Of a stretch of 64,000 nucleotides of DNA, positions 44,635-53,266 are shown one piece after another. The DNA lies in contig NZ_CP107947.1 of NCBI RefSeq assembly GCF_036059255.1, positions 3,534,001 to 3,598,000 of the forward strand. The letters run 5' to 3'. Both the position numbers and the translations under genes were made by a program. The DNA comes from Micromonospora sp. NBC_00389. Lineage in GTDB: Bacteria > Actinomycetota > Actinomycetes > Mycobacteriales > Micromonosporaceae. Below the pieces are notes generated by a model. That model was not told the origin of the DNA, made no database searches, and was given only the letters and a program-made list of their open reading frames with translations. The stretch's first letter is position 1. Every line of letters starts with the position of its first letter.

Positions 44635-47037
44635 TCAGTGGACGGTGACGGTGCCGGCGCCGCCGTCCACGGTGACGAGCTGACCGGTGGAGATCGTCCG
44701 GGTGGCGTCGGGCACGCAGATGACGGCGGGGATGCCGTACTCCCGGGCCACTGTGGGGCCGTGCGCCATGATCGCGCCGGTCTCGGTGATCAGCGCCGAG
44801 GCGGTGAGGAACAGCGGGGTCCAGCCGGGGTCGGTGGTCGCGGCGACCAGGACGTCGCCGGGCTCGATGTGCGCGGTGGCCGGATCGTGGACGACCCGGG
44901 CTGGGCCGGTCACCCGGCCCGCCGACGCGCCCACGCCGGTGAGTGTGCCGTCCACGGCGGGCGCCGTCGGCAGTACGGCCTCGACGTCGGTGCCGTCGGA
45001 CAGCAACGCCACCGGCACCGCCCTGCGGCGTGACTCCCTGCGGTGCACCGCCCTGCGGGAGGCGACCGTCGCCCGGTGATCGCTGCCGTCGTGCACCGCG
45101 GCGTGCACCTCGTCGAGGGTCAGGAACATGATGTCGTCGGGCTGCTCCAGCAGCCCGGCGCCGTGCAGGTCGACGCCGATGAGCAGCAGTTGCCGGCGCG
45201 TCTCCCGTAGCGGGTACAGCCCGGCGAACTTGCCGGCCTCGCGCAGGCCGGCCAACGAACGGGCCCGGCGTAGCAGGAACCCGGCGATCGTGCCGCGTAC
45301 CGGCCGACGACGGCGGGCACGCCTGACCAGTTCCTGAAGCGCGGCCTCGGCCTCTGCGGCGGCCCGCTGGAAGCGCTGGTCCGGCCCCTGCCGCGGATCG
45401 GTGACCCGCAGGTAGTTGGCGATCGCCGCGAAGACCGGTGCCGGATCCTCCGCCCAGCGCGGCACCCCGAGGTCGACCTCGGCAACGCCGCGATGGCCGT
45501 AGGCGTCCAGGAAGCCGGCCATCCCGACGTCGGGCAGCGTCCCGCGCAGATACCGCGCGGCCAACTCGTCCGGCGGGGTGTCGAGCAGGAGCCGGCGGTG
45601 TTCGCCGGCGCCCTGGGCGAGCCGCCAGAGCGCCAGATCCATCTCGATGGTGACGTTGTGCGGCATCCCGCCCAGCACGGTGTGGATCTCGTCGGAGCTC
45701 GCGACGCCCTTGAGCAACGACGCCGGCAACGCGGCGGCGAGCATGCCGGTGACGATCGGCCACATGATCGCGTCGGCGCTGTCCCCGGAGTCCCGCGACT
45801 CCACGAAGCGGAGCCGGTCGGCGGCGGTCCGCAGGTCGGCGGGGGCCGCCGACCGTACTCTCATCTGCTCGATCGCCCGGAACATCCGGACCCGCGCCGC
45901 GTCGGGACGGGCCAGCGCGCGCAGGATCCCCGCCACCGCGCGGCCGGCGGTCCGCAGGGACGCCGCCCCCTGTGCCGCGCCGCGCTCGGTGCTGGCCGTG
46001 GTCACGGCGAACCGTGGATCCGTCAGGACGTGCTGCATCACCGCCTGCGCCCGTGGGCCGAAGTCGACCGCCAGGAGCTTGACCAGCCGCTTGCGGGACG
46101 ACCTGCTCCGAGCCAGGTCGGTCAGGTCACCGTAGAGGCGACCGCCGATGTCGACGACCTCGACCCGGACGCCGAGAGCGGCGAGCATCGCCGCGATCTG
46201 CGACCGCAGGGTCGACATGCCCATCGGGGTGACCGGTTGCAGCATGCCCTGAACGTGGCCGAACTCCAGGTAGACGCGGGGGAGGGGCTTCCCGGTCTCC
46301 GGCGGGAGGGGAAACAGGCTGGTGATCGGCCGCGACTGCAGCAACCACAGCACGCCGTCGCCGTCGATCGCCCACTCCACGTCCTGCGGGGAGCCGAAGT
46401 GACCCCGCAGCCGCTCACCTGTGGCCCGCAGCTCCGCCAGGTGCGCGGACGTCAGGCACCCAGCCTCGTCTCGGGTGACGCCGTCGAGCACGTAGTGGTC
46501 CACGGCCGCCGCGCCGTCCACCACCGTCGTGCCGAGGCCCGGCGCGGCGTCGACCGCCATCTCGTCGCGGCGACCGGTCAGCGGGTTCGCGGTGAACAGC
46601 ACCCCCGCCACCGCAGGGGCAACCATGCGTTGCACGACGACGGCCATCCGCACCGCCTGATGATCGATTTCGCGGGCGTCGCGGTAGGCGACGACGCGAT
46701 CGGTGTGCAGCGAGTCCCAGCATTTCCTGATCGCGGCGATCAGCTCGGCGGTGCCCGTGACGTTCAGGACGGTGTCCGACTGCCCGGCGAAACTCGCGTC
46801 CGGTAGGTCCTCGGCGGTGGCGCTGGAGCGCACCGCCACCGCGCCCGCACCGAGCCGTTCGTACGCGGCGACGATCTCCGCCTGCGGGATGACGCCGAGC
46901 CGGTGCGCCTCGGTGGTGACGCAGAATCCCTCGGGGACCCGCTCGCCTCGCCGGATCAGCTCGCCCAGCCCGGCCGCCTTTCCGCCGACCAGGTCGACCA
47001 TGTCGGCAGTCGCCTCGGACAACGCGATGACGTGCAT
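44635..47037 (-). CDS. Phosphoenolpyruvate synthase/rifampin phosphotransferase-like enzyme
   Basis: The 800-residue protein has an N-terminal PEP/pyruvate-binding ATP-grasp domain (~1-250: DLVGGKAAGLGELIRRGERVPEGF, AVRSSATAEDLPDASFAGQSDTVLNV, GVLFTANPLTG, DVEWAIDGDGVLWLLQSRP). A long central region follows, then a C-terminal phosphohistidine swivel domain (ITETGAIMAHGPTVAREYGIPAV) with His759 as the expected phospho-carrier. Order and length match rifampin phosphotransferase and related PEP-synthase-like enzymes, which move the beta-phosphate of ATP through His to a small molecule. The central substrate domain cannot be assigned, so the acceptor is unknown. AGAAGG precedes the ATG. Confidence 0.82.
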   Translation of the reverse strand: MHVIALSEATADMVDLVGGKAAGLGELIRRGERVPEGFCVTTEAHRLGVIPQAEIVAAYERLGAGAVAVRSSATAEDLPDASFAGQSDTVLNVTGTAELIAAIRKCWDSLHTDRVVAYRDAREIDHQAVRMAVVVQRMVAPAVAGVLFTANPLTGRRDEMAVDAAPGLGTTVVDGAAAVDHYVLDGVTRDEAGCLTSAHLAELRATGERLRGHFGSPQDVEWAIDGDGVLWLLQSRPITSLFPLPPETGKPLPRVYLEFGHVQGMLQPVTPMGMSTLRSQIAAMLAALGVRVEVVDIGGRLYGDLTDLARSRSSRKRLVKLLAVDFGPRAQAVMQHVLTDPRFAVTTASTERGAAQGAASLRTAGRAVAGILRALARPDAARVRMFRAIEQMRVRSAAPADLRTAADRLRFVESRDSGDSADAIMWPIVTGMLAAALPASLLKGVASSDEIHTVLGGMPHNVTIEMDLALWRLAQGAGEHRRLLLDTPPDELAARYLRGTLPDVGMAGFLDAYGHRGVAEVDLGVPRWAEDPAPVFAAIANYLRVTDPRQGPDQRFQRAAAEAEAALQELVRRARRRRPVRGTIAGFLLRRARSLAGLREAGKFAGLYPLRETRRQLLLIGVDLHGAGLLEQPDDIMFLTLDEVHAAVHDGSDHRATVASRRAVHRRESRRRAVPVALLSDGTDVEAVLPTAPAVDGTLTGVGASAGRVTGPARVVHDPATAHIEPGDVLVAATTDPGWTPLFLTASALITETGAIMAHGPTVAREYGIPAVICVPDATRTISTGQLVTVDGGAGTVTVH

Positions 47038-47051
47038 GGGGCCTTCTCTCT

Positions 47052-47105
47052 ATGCAATGCAACTGCATTGCATCCCAAGGTACCCACTTGGCGATACGAC
47101 TGCAA
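47052..47105 (-). promoter_or_regulatory. Promoter of the PEP-synthase-like operon with a perfect palindrome over the start site
   Basis: Read leftwards, TTGCAG (47105-47100) and TACCTT (47082-47077) are spaced by 17 bases. Just downstream lies a perfect palindrome, arms ATGCAATGCA (47052-47061) and TGCATTGCAT (47064-47073) around AC, covering the predicted transcription start. It ends 14 bases before the ATG. A half-site (TGCAATG) overlaps the -35 box. The TetR gene at the operon's end is the likely ligand-responsive binder. Confidence 0.8.
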
Positions 47106-47161
47106 TGTAACGGCCAGGCGTGGCGGTGCGACCCCGGGTCGGGGCGTTGTCGGCGTCTGCC

Positions 47162-47818
47162 ATGCTCGGGACGGTGACGACCGGCCGCCCCACCAGAGTT
47201 CGCACCCACCGTCGCGTCCGCAGCCGCACCGCCCGGATTCTCCTCGCGCTCGTCGCGGCCGTGGCCGTCCTCGGCGTCGCCTTCGTCGTCGTGCCGATGC
47301 TGCGGCCGCCCGGTCCACGACCGCTCTTCCAGCTCCCGGTCGCCTGCGGTGAGACGTGGCAGCTCAGCACCTACCCCGGCCATGACGACTACGACGTCGA
47401 CCTGTTTCCGACCGAGGGCGAGGCGTGGGGGCGCCCGGTGCTCGCGTCGTACGCCGGCACCGTCACCGTGGCGGGCGTCAACGGGTCGGTGGGCGGGCGA
47501 AACCCGGAGAATCCGGAGGGCCCGCGCGGTCGCGGCGGCGGCTACTGGGTGAAGATCGATCACGGTGGCAAATGGGAGACGCAGTACCTGCACCTGCTCG
47601 AACCGCCGTCGGTCCGGGTCGGTCAGCGGGTCGCCCAGGGCGAGCAGATCGGGCGGCTCGGCAGCACCGGCAACTCCGGCGCCCCACACCTGCACTACGA
47701 GCAGCGCCGAGGCTGGGAGAAGGTCGAGACCCACTTCGACGGGGAGCCGTCGGGCATCACCACCGACGAACGCGAACTCATCCTCAAGCGCAAGAGCAAC
47801 AACTGCGTCTCCGGGTGA
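47162..47818 (+). CDS. Membrane-anchored M23 family metallopeptidase (LytM-like)
   Basis: From the ATG at 47162 the protein has 218 residues. A basic N-terminus and a single hydrophobic segment (ILLALVAAVAVLGVAFVVVPML, ~26-47) form a membrane anchor or signal. The M23 core has YPGHDDYDVDL (His74, Asp78), YLHLLEPPSVRVGQRVAQGEQIGRLGSTGNSG and PHLHYE with the HxH zinc motif. The start is uncertain: an in-frame GTG at 47120 and a possibly leaderless GTG at 47177 (after CATGCT) are alternatives. It diverges from the TetR-controlled operon and should act on peptidoglycan outside the membrane. Confidence 0.8.
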   Translation: MLGTVTTGRPTRVRTHRRVRSRTARILLALVAAVAVLGVAFVVVPMLRPPGPRPLFQLPVACGETWQLSTYPGHDDYDVDLFPTEGEAWGRPVLASYAGTVTVAGVNGSVGGRNPENPEGPRGRGGGYWVKIDHGGKWETQYLHLLEPPSVRVGQRVAQGEQIGRLGSTGNSGAPHLHYEQRRGWEKVETHFDGEPSGITTDERELILKRKSNNCVSG

Positions 47819-47926
47819 CCGCGCACGCCGCCCACCGTCTCCTGAGGACGACATCGGGCACGTTTGCCCGACACGGCTCGGGGCACTGTGTCTGGCGAAC
47901 AGTCCAGACGCAGGGAGGAGCCGGCC

Positions 47927-48157
47927 GTGGCCAAGGGTGACGTCGAGACGTACCAAGAGGACGGGCAGTGGAAGAACCGCCCGGAGGGCAACGAGCGAGC
48001 CAGCAGCACGCACGAGGGCAAGGCCGACGCGCAGACCCAGGGCCGCGAGATGGCGGCCGACCGTGGTGTCGAGCACGTGATCAAGAAGCAGGACGGCACG
48101 ATCGGGGAGAAGAACACCTACCCGCGCAGCCGCGACCCGCGAGACATCCCGGGCTGA
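47927..48157 (+). CDS. DUF2188 domain protein
   Basis: This 76-residue hydrophilic protein reads GDVETYQEDGQWKNRPEGNERASSTHEGKADAQTQGREMAADRGVEHVIKKQDGTIGEKNTYPRSRDPRDIPG in pieces, the DUF2188 pattern (VETYQEDGQWKNR at the start, HVIKKQDGTIGEKNTYP at the end). The GTG at 47927 follows GGGAGGAG. The family is small, charged and of unknown function, sometimes regarded as stress-related. It is followed by a terminator shared with the convergent DUF4331 gene. Confidence 0.8.
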   Translation: MAKGDVETYQEDGQWKNRPEGNERASSTHEGKADAQTQGREMAADRGVEHVIKKQDGTIGEKNTYPRSRDPRDIPG

Positions 48158-48175
48158 CATCCTCCGTATCCTGCG

Positions 48176-48210
48176 GGCTGACCTCCTCGGCGCGACCGAG
48201 GAGGTCAGCC
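48176..48210. terminator. Bidirectional terminator between DUF2188 and DUF4331 genes
   Basis: Perfect 15-base arms (GGCTGACCTCCTCGG) surround a 5-base loop CGCGA, with weaker pairing continuing outward. It lies between two convergent stop codons. Confidence 0.85.
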
Positions 48211-48244
48211 TGTGGCACCGCCGTCGGGAGCTGAGGCGGCCCGA

Positions 48245-49267
48245 TCAGGCCGGCACCACGTACGGGAACGCGTCGGCGCGCGCGCCTTTGGTCCCGTCCG
48301 GGGTGAGGCCGGAGGTCATGCCGGTGTTCAGCACCAGGGAGAACATCACCTCGGGTGCGTTGTCGGCCATGGTGCGTCCGTTGCGGACGGCGAAACCGTA
48401 GTTGGCCGGCGTGCCGACCTGGTACGACAGCACGTCGGGATAGAGCTGCCGCGCCACGCTCCAGCCGTACGCCTGCGGATCCGGCGCCGTACCGTTCGCC
48501 GCCACGACCCCCGCGACCGCGGAGGCGATCTCCTCGCCGTCCTCCTTGAGATCGTCGCCGGGGTGCCGCGCGTTGGCCGGGTTGGTGAAGTCGGTGTCGG
48601 TGGGCCAGAAGATCGGCCACATCATGGGGTGGCCGAAGCGGTTGATCTGGCGCCACCCGCCCGCGTCGGTGGCCAGCAGGGTGCGGCACCAGACGCCGAT
48701 CTCGGTGCCGTCACGCAGCATCGGCTCGTCATGGGACACCTCGAGGACGATCGACTCGACCGTGGTGCCGGCGAAGCTGTTCGTGGCCTTGTCGGCCCGC
48801 CACGCCGAGCGGTCCAGCTTCGCGCCGTTCTTGATCGCGGCGTTGACGGTCGCGAGCTCGCCGAGGTCGATGTAGAACGGGTCGGTGATCCGCCCGGCCC
48901 AGACCCGGACGTTGCGGCCGCTGGACACCTCGCCGCTGTGGCCCTGGACGATGGGAGTGCCCATCGCGCCGTCGTCGCGGGCATCGGCTCCGGTGAGTTC
49001 GTACAACTCCAGCGTCTGCCTGCCGTCGCCGTCCGGCTCACCGAACGCGAGCCGGTAGGCCAGCCCCTCTACCTCGGCGCCGTTGAAGTGAATCTTGAAC
49101 TCGTAGCGCGCCTCGGCGTGGAAGCCGCGCTTGATGTCGGCCTTTGTCACCGAACTGTTGACGTCCATGACGAACACCGTGGCGCGGTCGCCGTTGAAGA
49201 CGTACAGGTCGTCGATGAAGAGCTGACCGCTCTGGGCGGCGAGGGGGGTGTCAAGGTGGTGCGACAT
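48245..49267 (-). CDS. DUF4331 family protein
   Basis: The 340-residue protein matches the DUF4331 pattern: SHHLDTPLAAQSGQLFIDDLYVF at the start, TDPFYIDLGELATVNAA, NSFAGTTVESIVLEVSHDE, GHPMMWPIFWPTDTDFTNPANARHPGDD and a C-terminal VLNTGMTSGLTPDGTKG. There is no clear signal peptide. GGGAG precedes the ATG. It lies 74 bases downstream of the ROK regulator on the same strand, so both may share a transcript. The biochemical function of the family is unknown. Confidence 0.82.
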   Translation of the reverse strand: MSHHLDTPLAAQSGQLFIDDLYVFNGDRATVFVMDVNSSVTKADIKRGFHAEARYEFKIHFNGAEVEGLAYRLAFGEPDGDGRQTLELYELTGADARDDGAMGTPIVQGHSGEVSSGRNVRVWAGRITDPFYIDLGELATVNAAIKNGAKLDRSAWRADKATNSFAGTTVESIVLEVSHDEPMLRDGTEIGVWCRTLLATDAGGWRQINRFGHPMMWPIFWPTDTDFTNPANARHPGDDLKEDGEEIASAVAGVVAANGTAPDPQAYGWSVARQLYPDVLSYQVGTPANYGFAVRNGRTMADNAPEVMFSLVLNTGMTSGLTPDGTKGARADAFPYVVPA

Positions 49268-49341
49268 GGACTCACTCCCAGTGATGCCGGACTTACAGGA
49301 CTAATCCGAACATAGCGGCGAGCCTCGCACCCCTCGCGTCA

Positions 49342-50514
49342 TCAGCCGAATCCGTGGTCCTGCTGGTCCGGGAACCGGAGGGTCGCCGAGGGGTCCGTCC
49401 GTTGGGGGAGGGCGATGATGGCCGAGCGGAGACGGTCGAGGGCTTCGGCGCGGGCCCCGGCCAGCGACGGTTCCTTCGTCAGCCGTGCCGGGCGTACCTC
49501 GACATGCCGGGGCATCTGGGTGAAGGCCGTGGTGATGGCGTCGAGGATCGCCGGGTGACTGCCCCAGGGGCCGCCGATGAGGACCAGTCGCGGGTCGGTG
49601 AGCGCGACGATGGCGGCGAGCACGCCGCTGACGGCCCGCCCCAGCGCCTGCCGGTCGACTGCGGCGAGCTGACGGACGCGATCGACGTCGATGGCCGTCG
49701 TGCCGGCGCGTCGAAGGTTGAGGTCGGCGAACACGTCGATGAACCGGGTCGCCTGACCGTGGGGGCCGATGGTCAGCAGGTGCGCGATCTCGCCGGCGAC
49801 TCCGGAGTGGCCGCGGCGTACCTCGCCGTCGCTGACGATCGCGCATCCCAGTCCTTCGCCGAGGAACACGTAGGCGAAGTCGCCCAGGCCCGTCGGATCG
49901 GTGTCGCGCTCGGCCTGCGCCGCCCAGTTGACGTCGTTGTCGACGATGACCGGGCCGGCGACCTGTGGCGTCAGCACCTCGACCGGGTCGAGCTCGCCGA
50001 GCAGGAACGGCGCGTCGGGCAGTCGGACCAGGCGACCACTGGCGCGTTCCACCGGGTCGGCGGCGCTGACGACCGCCAGCCGGATGGCCTCTCCGGTGCC
50101 CTCCTGCGCCTGCGTGGCGGCGGTGCGCAGGGCGTCCGCCACCTGCTCGGCCCGGGCTGGCCGACTGATGTCGTGCCGGGTCCGCCCGAGGACGTCGCCG
50201 TGTGCGCCGACCCGCTCGACCACCACGCCGTCGGGAGCGATGCTGATGGCCAGGGCGGTGCCGACGGTGTCGGCGAGGGCGTAGTACGAGCCGACGCGAC
50301 CCCGGCCGCGCCCGCCGGGCGTCCGTTCCCCGGTGTCCACGACCAGGCCGGCCTCGGTCAGCCGGCGCACGCTCTCGCCCACGGTGGGCTTGGACAGGCC
50401 ACTGCGGGCCGCCAGGTCGGCGCGGGTCAGCCGCCGCGCCCGCATCAACTCCCGCAGCACGTGCTCGTCGGTCAGGGTGCGCAGCAGCTCCAGCGAGGGC
50501 TTGGCGATGGTCAC
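49342..50514 (-). CDS. ROK-family transcriptional regulator
   Basis: The 390-residue protein has an N-terminal winged HTH (LRELMRARRLTRADLAARSGLSKPTVGESVRRLTEAGLVV, ~20-58), then a ROK sugar-kinase-like domain. PVIVDNDVNWAAQAERD, FLGEGLGCAIVSDGEVRRGHSGVAGEIAHLL and LVLIGGPWGSHP are visible. The usual ROK zinc-binding CxCGxxGC motif is absent. A GTG start is used. A perfect inverted repeat lies just upstream, between this gene and the divergent DUF1479 gene, pointing to control of both. The effector is likely a sugar or derivative (inference). Confidence 0.87.
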   Translation of the reverse strand: MTIAKPSLELLRTLTDEHVLRELMRARRLTRADLAARSGLSKPTVGESVRRLTEAGLVVDTGERTPGGRGRGRVGSYYALADTVGTALAISIAPDGVVVERVGAHGDVLGRTRHDISRPARAEQVADALRTAATQAQEGTGEAIRLAVVSAADPVERASGRLVRLPDAPFLLGELDPVEVLTPQVAGPVIVDNDVNWAAQAERDTDPTGLGDFAYVFLGEGLGCAIVSDGEVRRGHSGVAGEIAHLLTIGPHGQATRFIDVFADLNLRRAGTTAIDVDRVRQLAAVDRQALGRAVSGVLAAIVALTDPRLVLIGGPWGSHPAILDAITTAFTQMPRHVEVRPARLTKEPSLAGARAEALDRLRSAIIALPQRTDPSATLRFPDQQDHGFG

Positions 50515-50521
50515 CCCACGA

Positions 50522-50546
50522 TTCTAGGCAGGAGTCTTGCCTAGAA
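50522..50546. promoter_or_regulatory. Inverted-repeat operator between ROK and DUF1479 genes
   Basis: TTCTAGGCA (50522-50530) and TGCCTAGAA (50538-50546) are perfect 9-base arms separated by 7 bases. A further CTAGAA half-site lies at 50588-50593, next to the ribosome-binding site of the DUF1479 gene. The position between divergent genes fits the ROK regulator as binder. Confidence 0.75.
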
Positions 50547-50604
50547 GGGTGCCCGACCCCTACAGTCTTTCCAAGAAGGAGCCCTAACTAGAAGGAGTCG
50601 CGCC

Positions 50605-51903
50605 ATGAACGCCCAGCCCGCCCTGGCCGTCGCCCCGCTCCCGCCCCTGCCGCACTGGGAGTCGACCCCGGACGACCTCCCGGCCGCCATCCGCCAGATC
50701 AAGGCCGCGCTGCGCGACCGGATCGAGGCCTCCGGCCGCACGGTCGAGGAGGTGTTCGCGGTCGTCGAACGGCGGGTCCAGGCGAAGGTCGACGAGATCG
50801 CCGCCGCCAGGGATCGCGGCGAGACGATCTGGCCGGTCATCGAGTACGCCGACATCGAGGCCGGCACCGTGCCGGCGGAGGCGCTGGCGAAACTGCGCCA
50901 GCGGGGCTGCCTCGTCGTCCGCGGCCACTTCGACCGCCAGCAGGCCCTCGCCTGGGACCGCGGCATCGTCGACTACGTGGACAGCAACGGGTTCACCGAG
51001 GCCTACCGCGGTCCCGCCGACGACTTCTTCGGCAGCGTGGGGTCCAAGCCCGAGATCTACCCGGTCTACTGGTCGCCCGCGCAGATGCAGGCCCGCCAGA
51101 GCGACCGGATGGCCCGGGTGCAGGCGTTCCTCAACCGGCAGTGGAAGCACGAGTCCGAGGGCGTGCGGTGGTTTGACCCGGACCGCGACTCGCTCTACCC
51201 GGACCGGATCCGCCGCCGGCCGCCGGGCGCCGACTCCAACGGCCTCGGTACCCACCTCGATCCCGGCACCCTCGACCTGTGGATGACCGAGGCGTACCAG
51301 AAGGCCTTCCGCCACCTCTTCGACGGCACCGTCGAGCAGTACGACCCCTGGGACCCGGCCCACCGCACCGCCGGACCGCAGTACCCCGGCACCACCATGT
51401 GCTCGGCCTTCCGCACCTTCCAGGGCTGGACGGCCCTCTCCGACATGGACCACGACCAGGGGGTGCTGCACACCGTCCCGATCCCCGAGGCGATGGCCTA
51501 CCTGATGCTCCGGCCGCTGCTCGCCGACGTGCCCGCGGACGACATGTGCGGCGTCACGGTCAACCAGGTCTTCCCCGCCAACGAGACGTGGCACCCGCTG
51601 CTCATGCAGGCACTCGCCGGCATCCCCGACGTCAAGGCGGGCGACTCCGTCTGGTGGCACTGCGACATGATCCACAGCGTGGCACCGGTCCAGGGCCAAC
51701 AGGGTTGGGGCAACGTCATGTACATCCCCGCGGCCCCGTGGTGCCCGCGCAACGAGCGGTACTCGGTATCCGTCCGGGAGGCGTTCCAGACCGGGTCCAG
51801 CCCGACGGACTTCCCGGCGGAGCACTACGAGCGCAGCTGGCCCAACCGGTTCCAGCCCGACGACCTCAATCCCACCGGGCGGCGTGGCCTGGGCCTCGAC
51901 TGA
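50605..51903 (+). CDS. DUF1479 (YbiU-like) putative Fe(II)/2-oxoglutarate-type oxygenase
   Basis: The 432-residue protein shows the DUF1479 blocks: IWPVIEYADIEAGTVPAEALAKLRQRGCLVVRGHF, GLGTHLDPGTLDLWMTEAYQKAF, YPGTTMCSAFRTFQGWTALSDMDHDQGVLHTVPIPEAMAYLMLRPLL and GDSVWWHCDMIHSV. HLD and the later HCDMIHS fit a cupin-type iron facial triad (HxD...H), but this is inferred and the substrate is unknown. GAAGGAG precedes the ATG. It is divergent from the ROK gene and probably controlled by it. Confidence 0.83.
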   Translation: MNAQPALAVAPLPPLPHWESTPDDLPAAIRQIKAALRDRIEASGRTVEEVFAVVERRVQAKVDEIAAARDRGETIWPVIEYADIEAGTVPAEALAKLRQRGCLVVRGHFDRQQALAWDRGIVDYVDSNGFTEAYRGPADDFFGSVGSKPEIYPVYWSPAQMQARQSDRMARVQAFLNRQWKHESEGVRWFDPDRDSLYPDRIRRRPPGADSNGLGTHLDPGTLDLWMTEAYQKAFRHLFDGTVEQYDPWDPAHRTAGPQYPGTTMCSAFRTFQGWTALSDMDHDQGVLHTVPIPEAMAYLMLRPLLADVPADDMCGVTVNQVFPANETWHPLLMQALAGIPDVKAGDSVWWHCDMIHSVAPVQGQQGWGNVMYIPAAPWCPRNERYSVSVREAFQTGSSPTDFPAEHYERSWPNRFQPDDLNPTGRRGLGLD

Positions 51904-51951
51904 TCGCCGACCAGCCGACGCGGTCCGGTCGCGGCGGGCCCGCAGACGACG

Positions 51952-51985
51952 GTGGGCCGCCCGGACGTGTTGCCGGGCGGCCCAC
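51952..51985. terminator. Terminator between DUF1479 and GH16 genes
   Basis: GTGGGCCGCCCGG pairs perfectly with CCGGGCGGCCCAC around an 8-base loop. It lies between convergent stop codons, so it can serve both genes. Confidence 0.82.
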
Positions 51986-52006
51986 TCGCCGGTGGTACGT
52001 GGGGCC

Positions 52007-53266
52007 TCAGATGCGGGACCACGTCTGGTTGGCTGCACCCGTGCAGTCCCACAGGTGCAGCTTGCCGCCGTTGTTGGGGTTGGCGTCCCGGACGTCCACG
52101 CACCGGTTGGCGCTGATGTTGACCAGGTCGCCAGCGGCGCTGAGGGTGAAGCGTTGGGCGGGATTGCCGTTGCAGGTGACCAGGTTGACCTCGGTGCCGT
52201 TGGCGGTGCCGGCCCAGGCCGGGTCCATGCACTTGCCCATCGCGCGGACGGTCCCGTCGGAGGCGAACGTCCAGGCCTGCGCGGCGGTGGTGTTGCAGTC
52301 CCAGATCTGCAGCTTGGCGCCGTCGACCGGGTTGGCGCTCGGGATGTCGATGCAGCGCCCGCTCTGCGCACCCCTGATCCGGCTGGTGCCGGGAGCCGGG
52401 TCGCCGCCACCGCCGGAGGTGTAGCTGGACACCCGGACGTAGTCGACCAGCATCTGCTGGGGGAACTGCGTGGAGCCATCCGGGTAGCCGGGCCAGTTAC
52501 CGCCGACCGCCACGTTGAGGATCATGAAGAAGGGGTGGTCGAACACCCACCGGTTGCCGCCGAGCCGGGCGGGGTCGACCCGGTGGTACTGTACCCCGTC
52601 GATGTACCAGGTGATGACGTTCGGCTCCCAGTCCACCCGGTAGGTGTGGAAGCCGTCGGCGAGCGGGCCGCCGAGGGTGCGGCTGCCGGTGATGCCTCCG
52701 CCGCCGGAGTAGCCGGGACCGTGCACGGTGCCGTAGACGGTGTTGGGTTCCCGGCCGATGTTCTCCATGATGTCGATCTCGCCGGCGTCGGGCCACCCGC
52801 CGCCGGTGCCGAGCATCCAGAACGCCGGCCAGATGCCCTGGCCGCGCGGGATCTTGATCCGGGACTCGAACCGGCCGTACGTCTGGCTGAAGGTGGCCGC
52901 GGTCAGCAGCCGCGCGGACGTGTACTCGCAGCGCCCGTAGTGGCACTGGTAGTTGGCGGGGTTGTCCCGGCGGGCGGTGATGACCAGGTTGCCCTGGCCG
53001 TCGTGCACCGCGTTGCTGGTGCTGTTGGTGTAGTACTGCCGCTCGTTGTTGCCCCAGCCGCCACCGCCGATGTCGAACCGCCACTTGTTCTGGTCGACGG
53101 GCGTGCCGGCCGGGGCGTTGAACTCGTCCTGCCAGCTGATCGGGCCGATGGCGGCCTCGGCCCGGTCGTTCTGGGCCGGGAGGACGAGCGCCACGGAGGT
53201 GGCGATGAGGGCGACCGCCGCGAGGACGAACGGTCGGAGGCGGGGGGTGGGACGGGCTGTGAACAC
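52007..53266 (-). CDS. Secreted GH16 beta-1,3-glucanase with ricin-type (CBM13) carbohydrate-binding domain
   Basis: The 419-residue protein has a signal peptide (~1-38, FVLAAVALIATSVALVLPA). The GH16 catalytic domain (~40-285) contains GEIDIMENIG, with Glu163 and Glu168 as nucleophile and acid/base in the ExDxxE motif. IWPAFWMLG and WYIDGVQYHRVD are also typical of laminarinase-type enzymes. A Gly/Pro linker (~288-296) leads to a ricin-B/CBM13 trefoil (~297-419) with repeated QIWDCN/HLWDC and QAWTF/QTWSR units. A GTG start follows GAGGAG. A LacI-type operator lies upstream, so it is probably induced by glucan breakdown products. Confidence 0.92.
   Translation of the reverse strand: MFTARPTPRLRPFVLAAVALIATSVALVLPAQNDRAEAAIGPISWQDEFNAPAGTPVDQNKWRFDIGGGGWGNNERQYYTNSTSNAVHDGQGNLVITARRDNPANYQCHYGRCEYTSARLLTAATFSQTYGRFESRIKIPRGQGIWPAFWMLGTGGGWPDAGEIDIMENIGREPNTVYGTVHGPGYSGGGGITGSRTLGGPLADGFHTYRVDWEPNVITWYIDGVQYHRVDPARLGGNRWVFDHPFFMILNVAVGGNWPGYPDGSTQFPQQMLVDYVRVSSYTSGGGGDPAPGTSRIRGAQSGRCIDIPSANPVDGAKLQIWDCNTTAAQAWTFASDGTVRAMGKCMDPAWAGTANGTEVNLVTCNGNPAQRFTLSAAGDLVNISANRCVDVRDANPNNGGKLHLWDCTGAANQTWSRI

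Noticed and set aside
47038..47161. Rifamycin-associated promoter element upstream of the phosphotransferase-like gene
   Set aside because: The known element, an inverted repeat of a different sequence, is absent. The dyad present is TGCAATGCA-based and fits a TetR site better.
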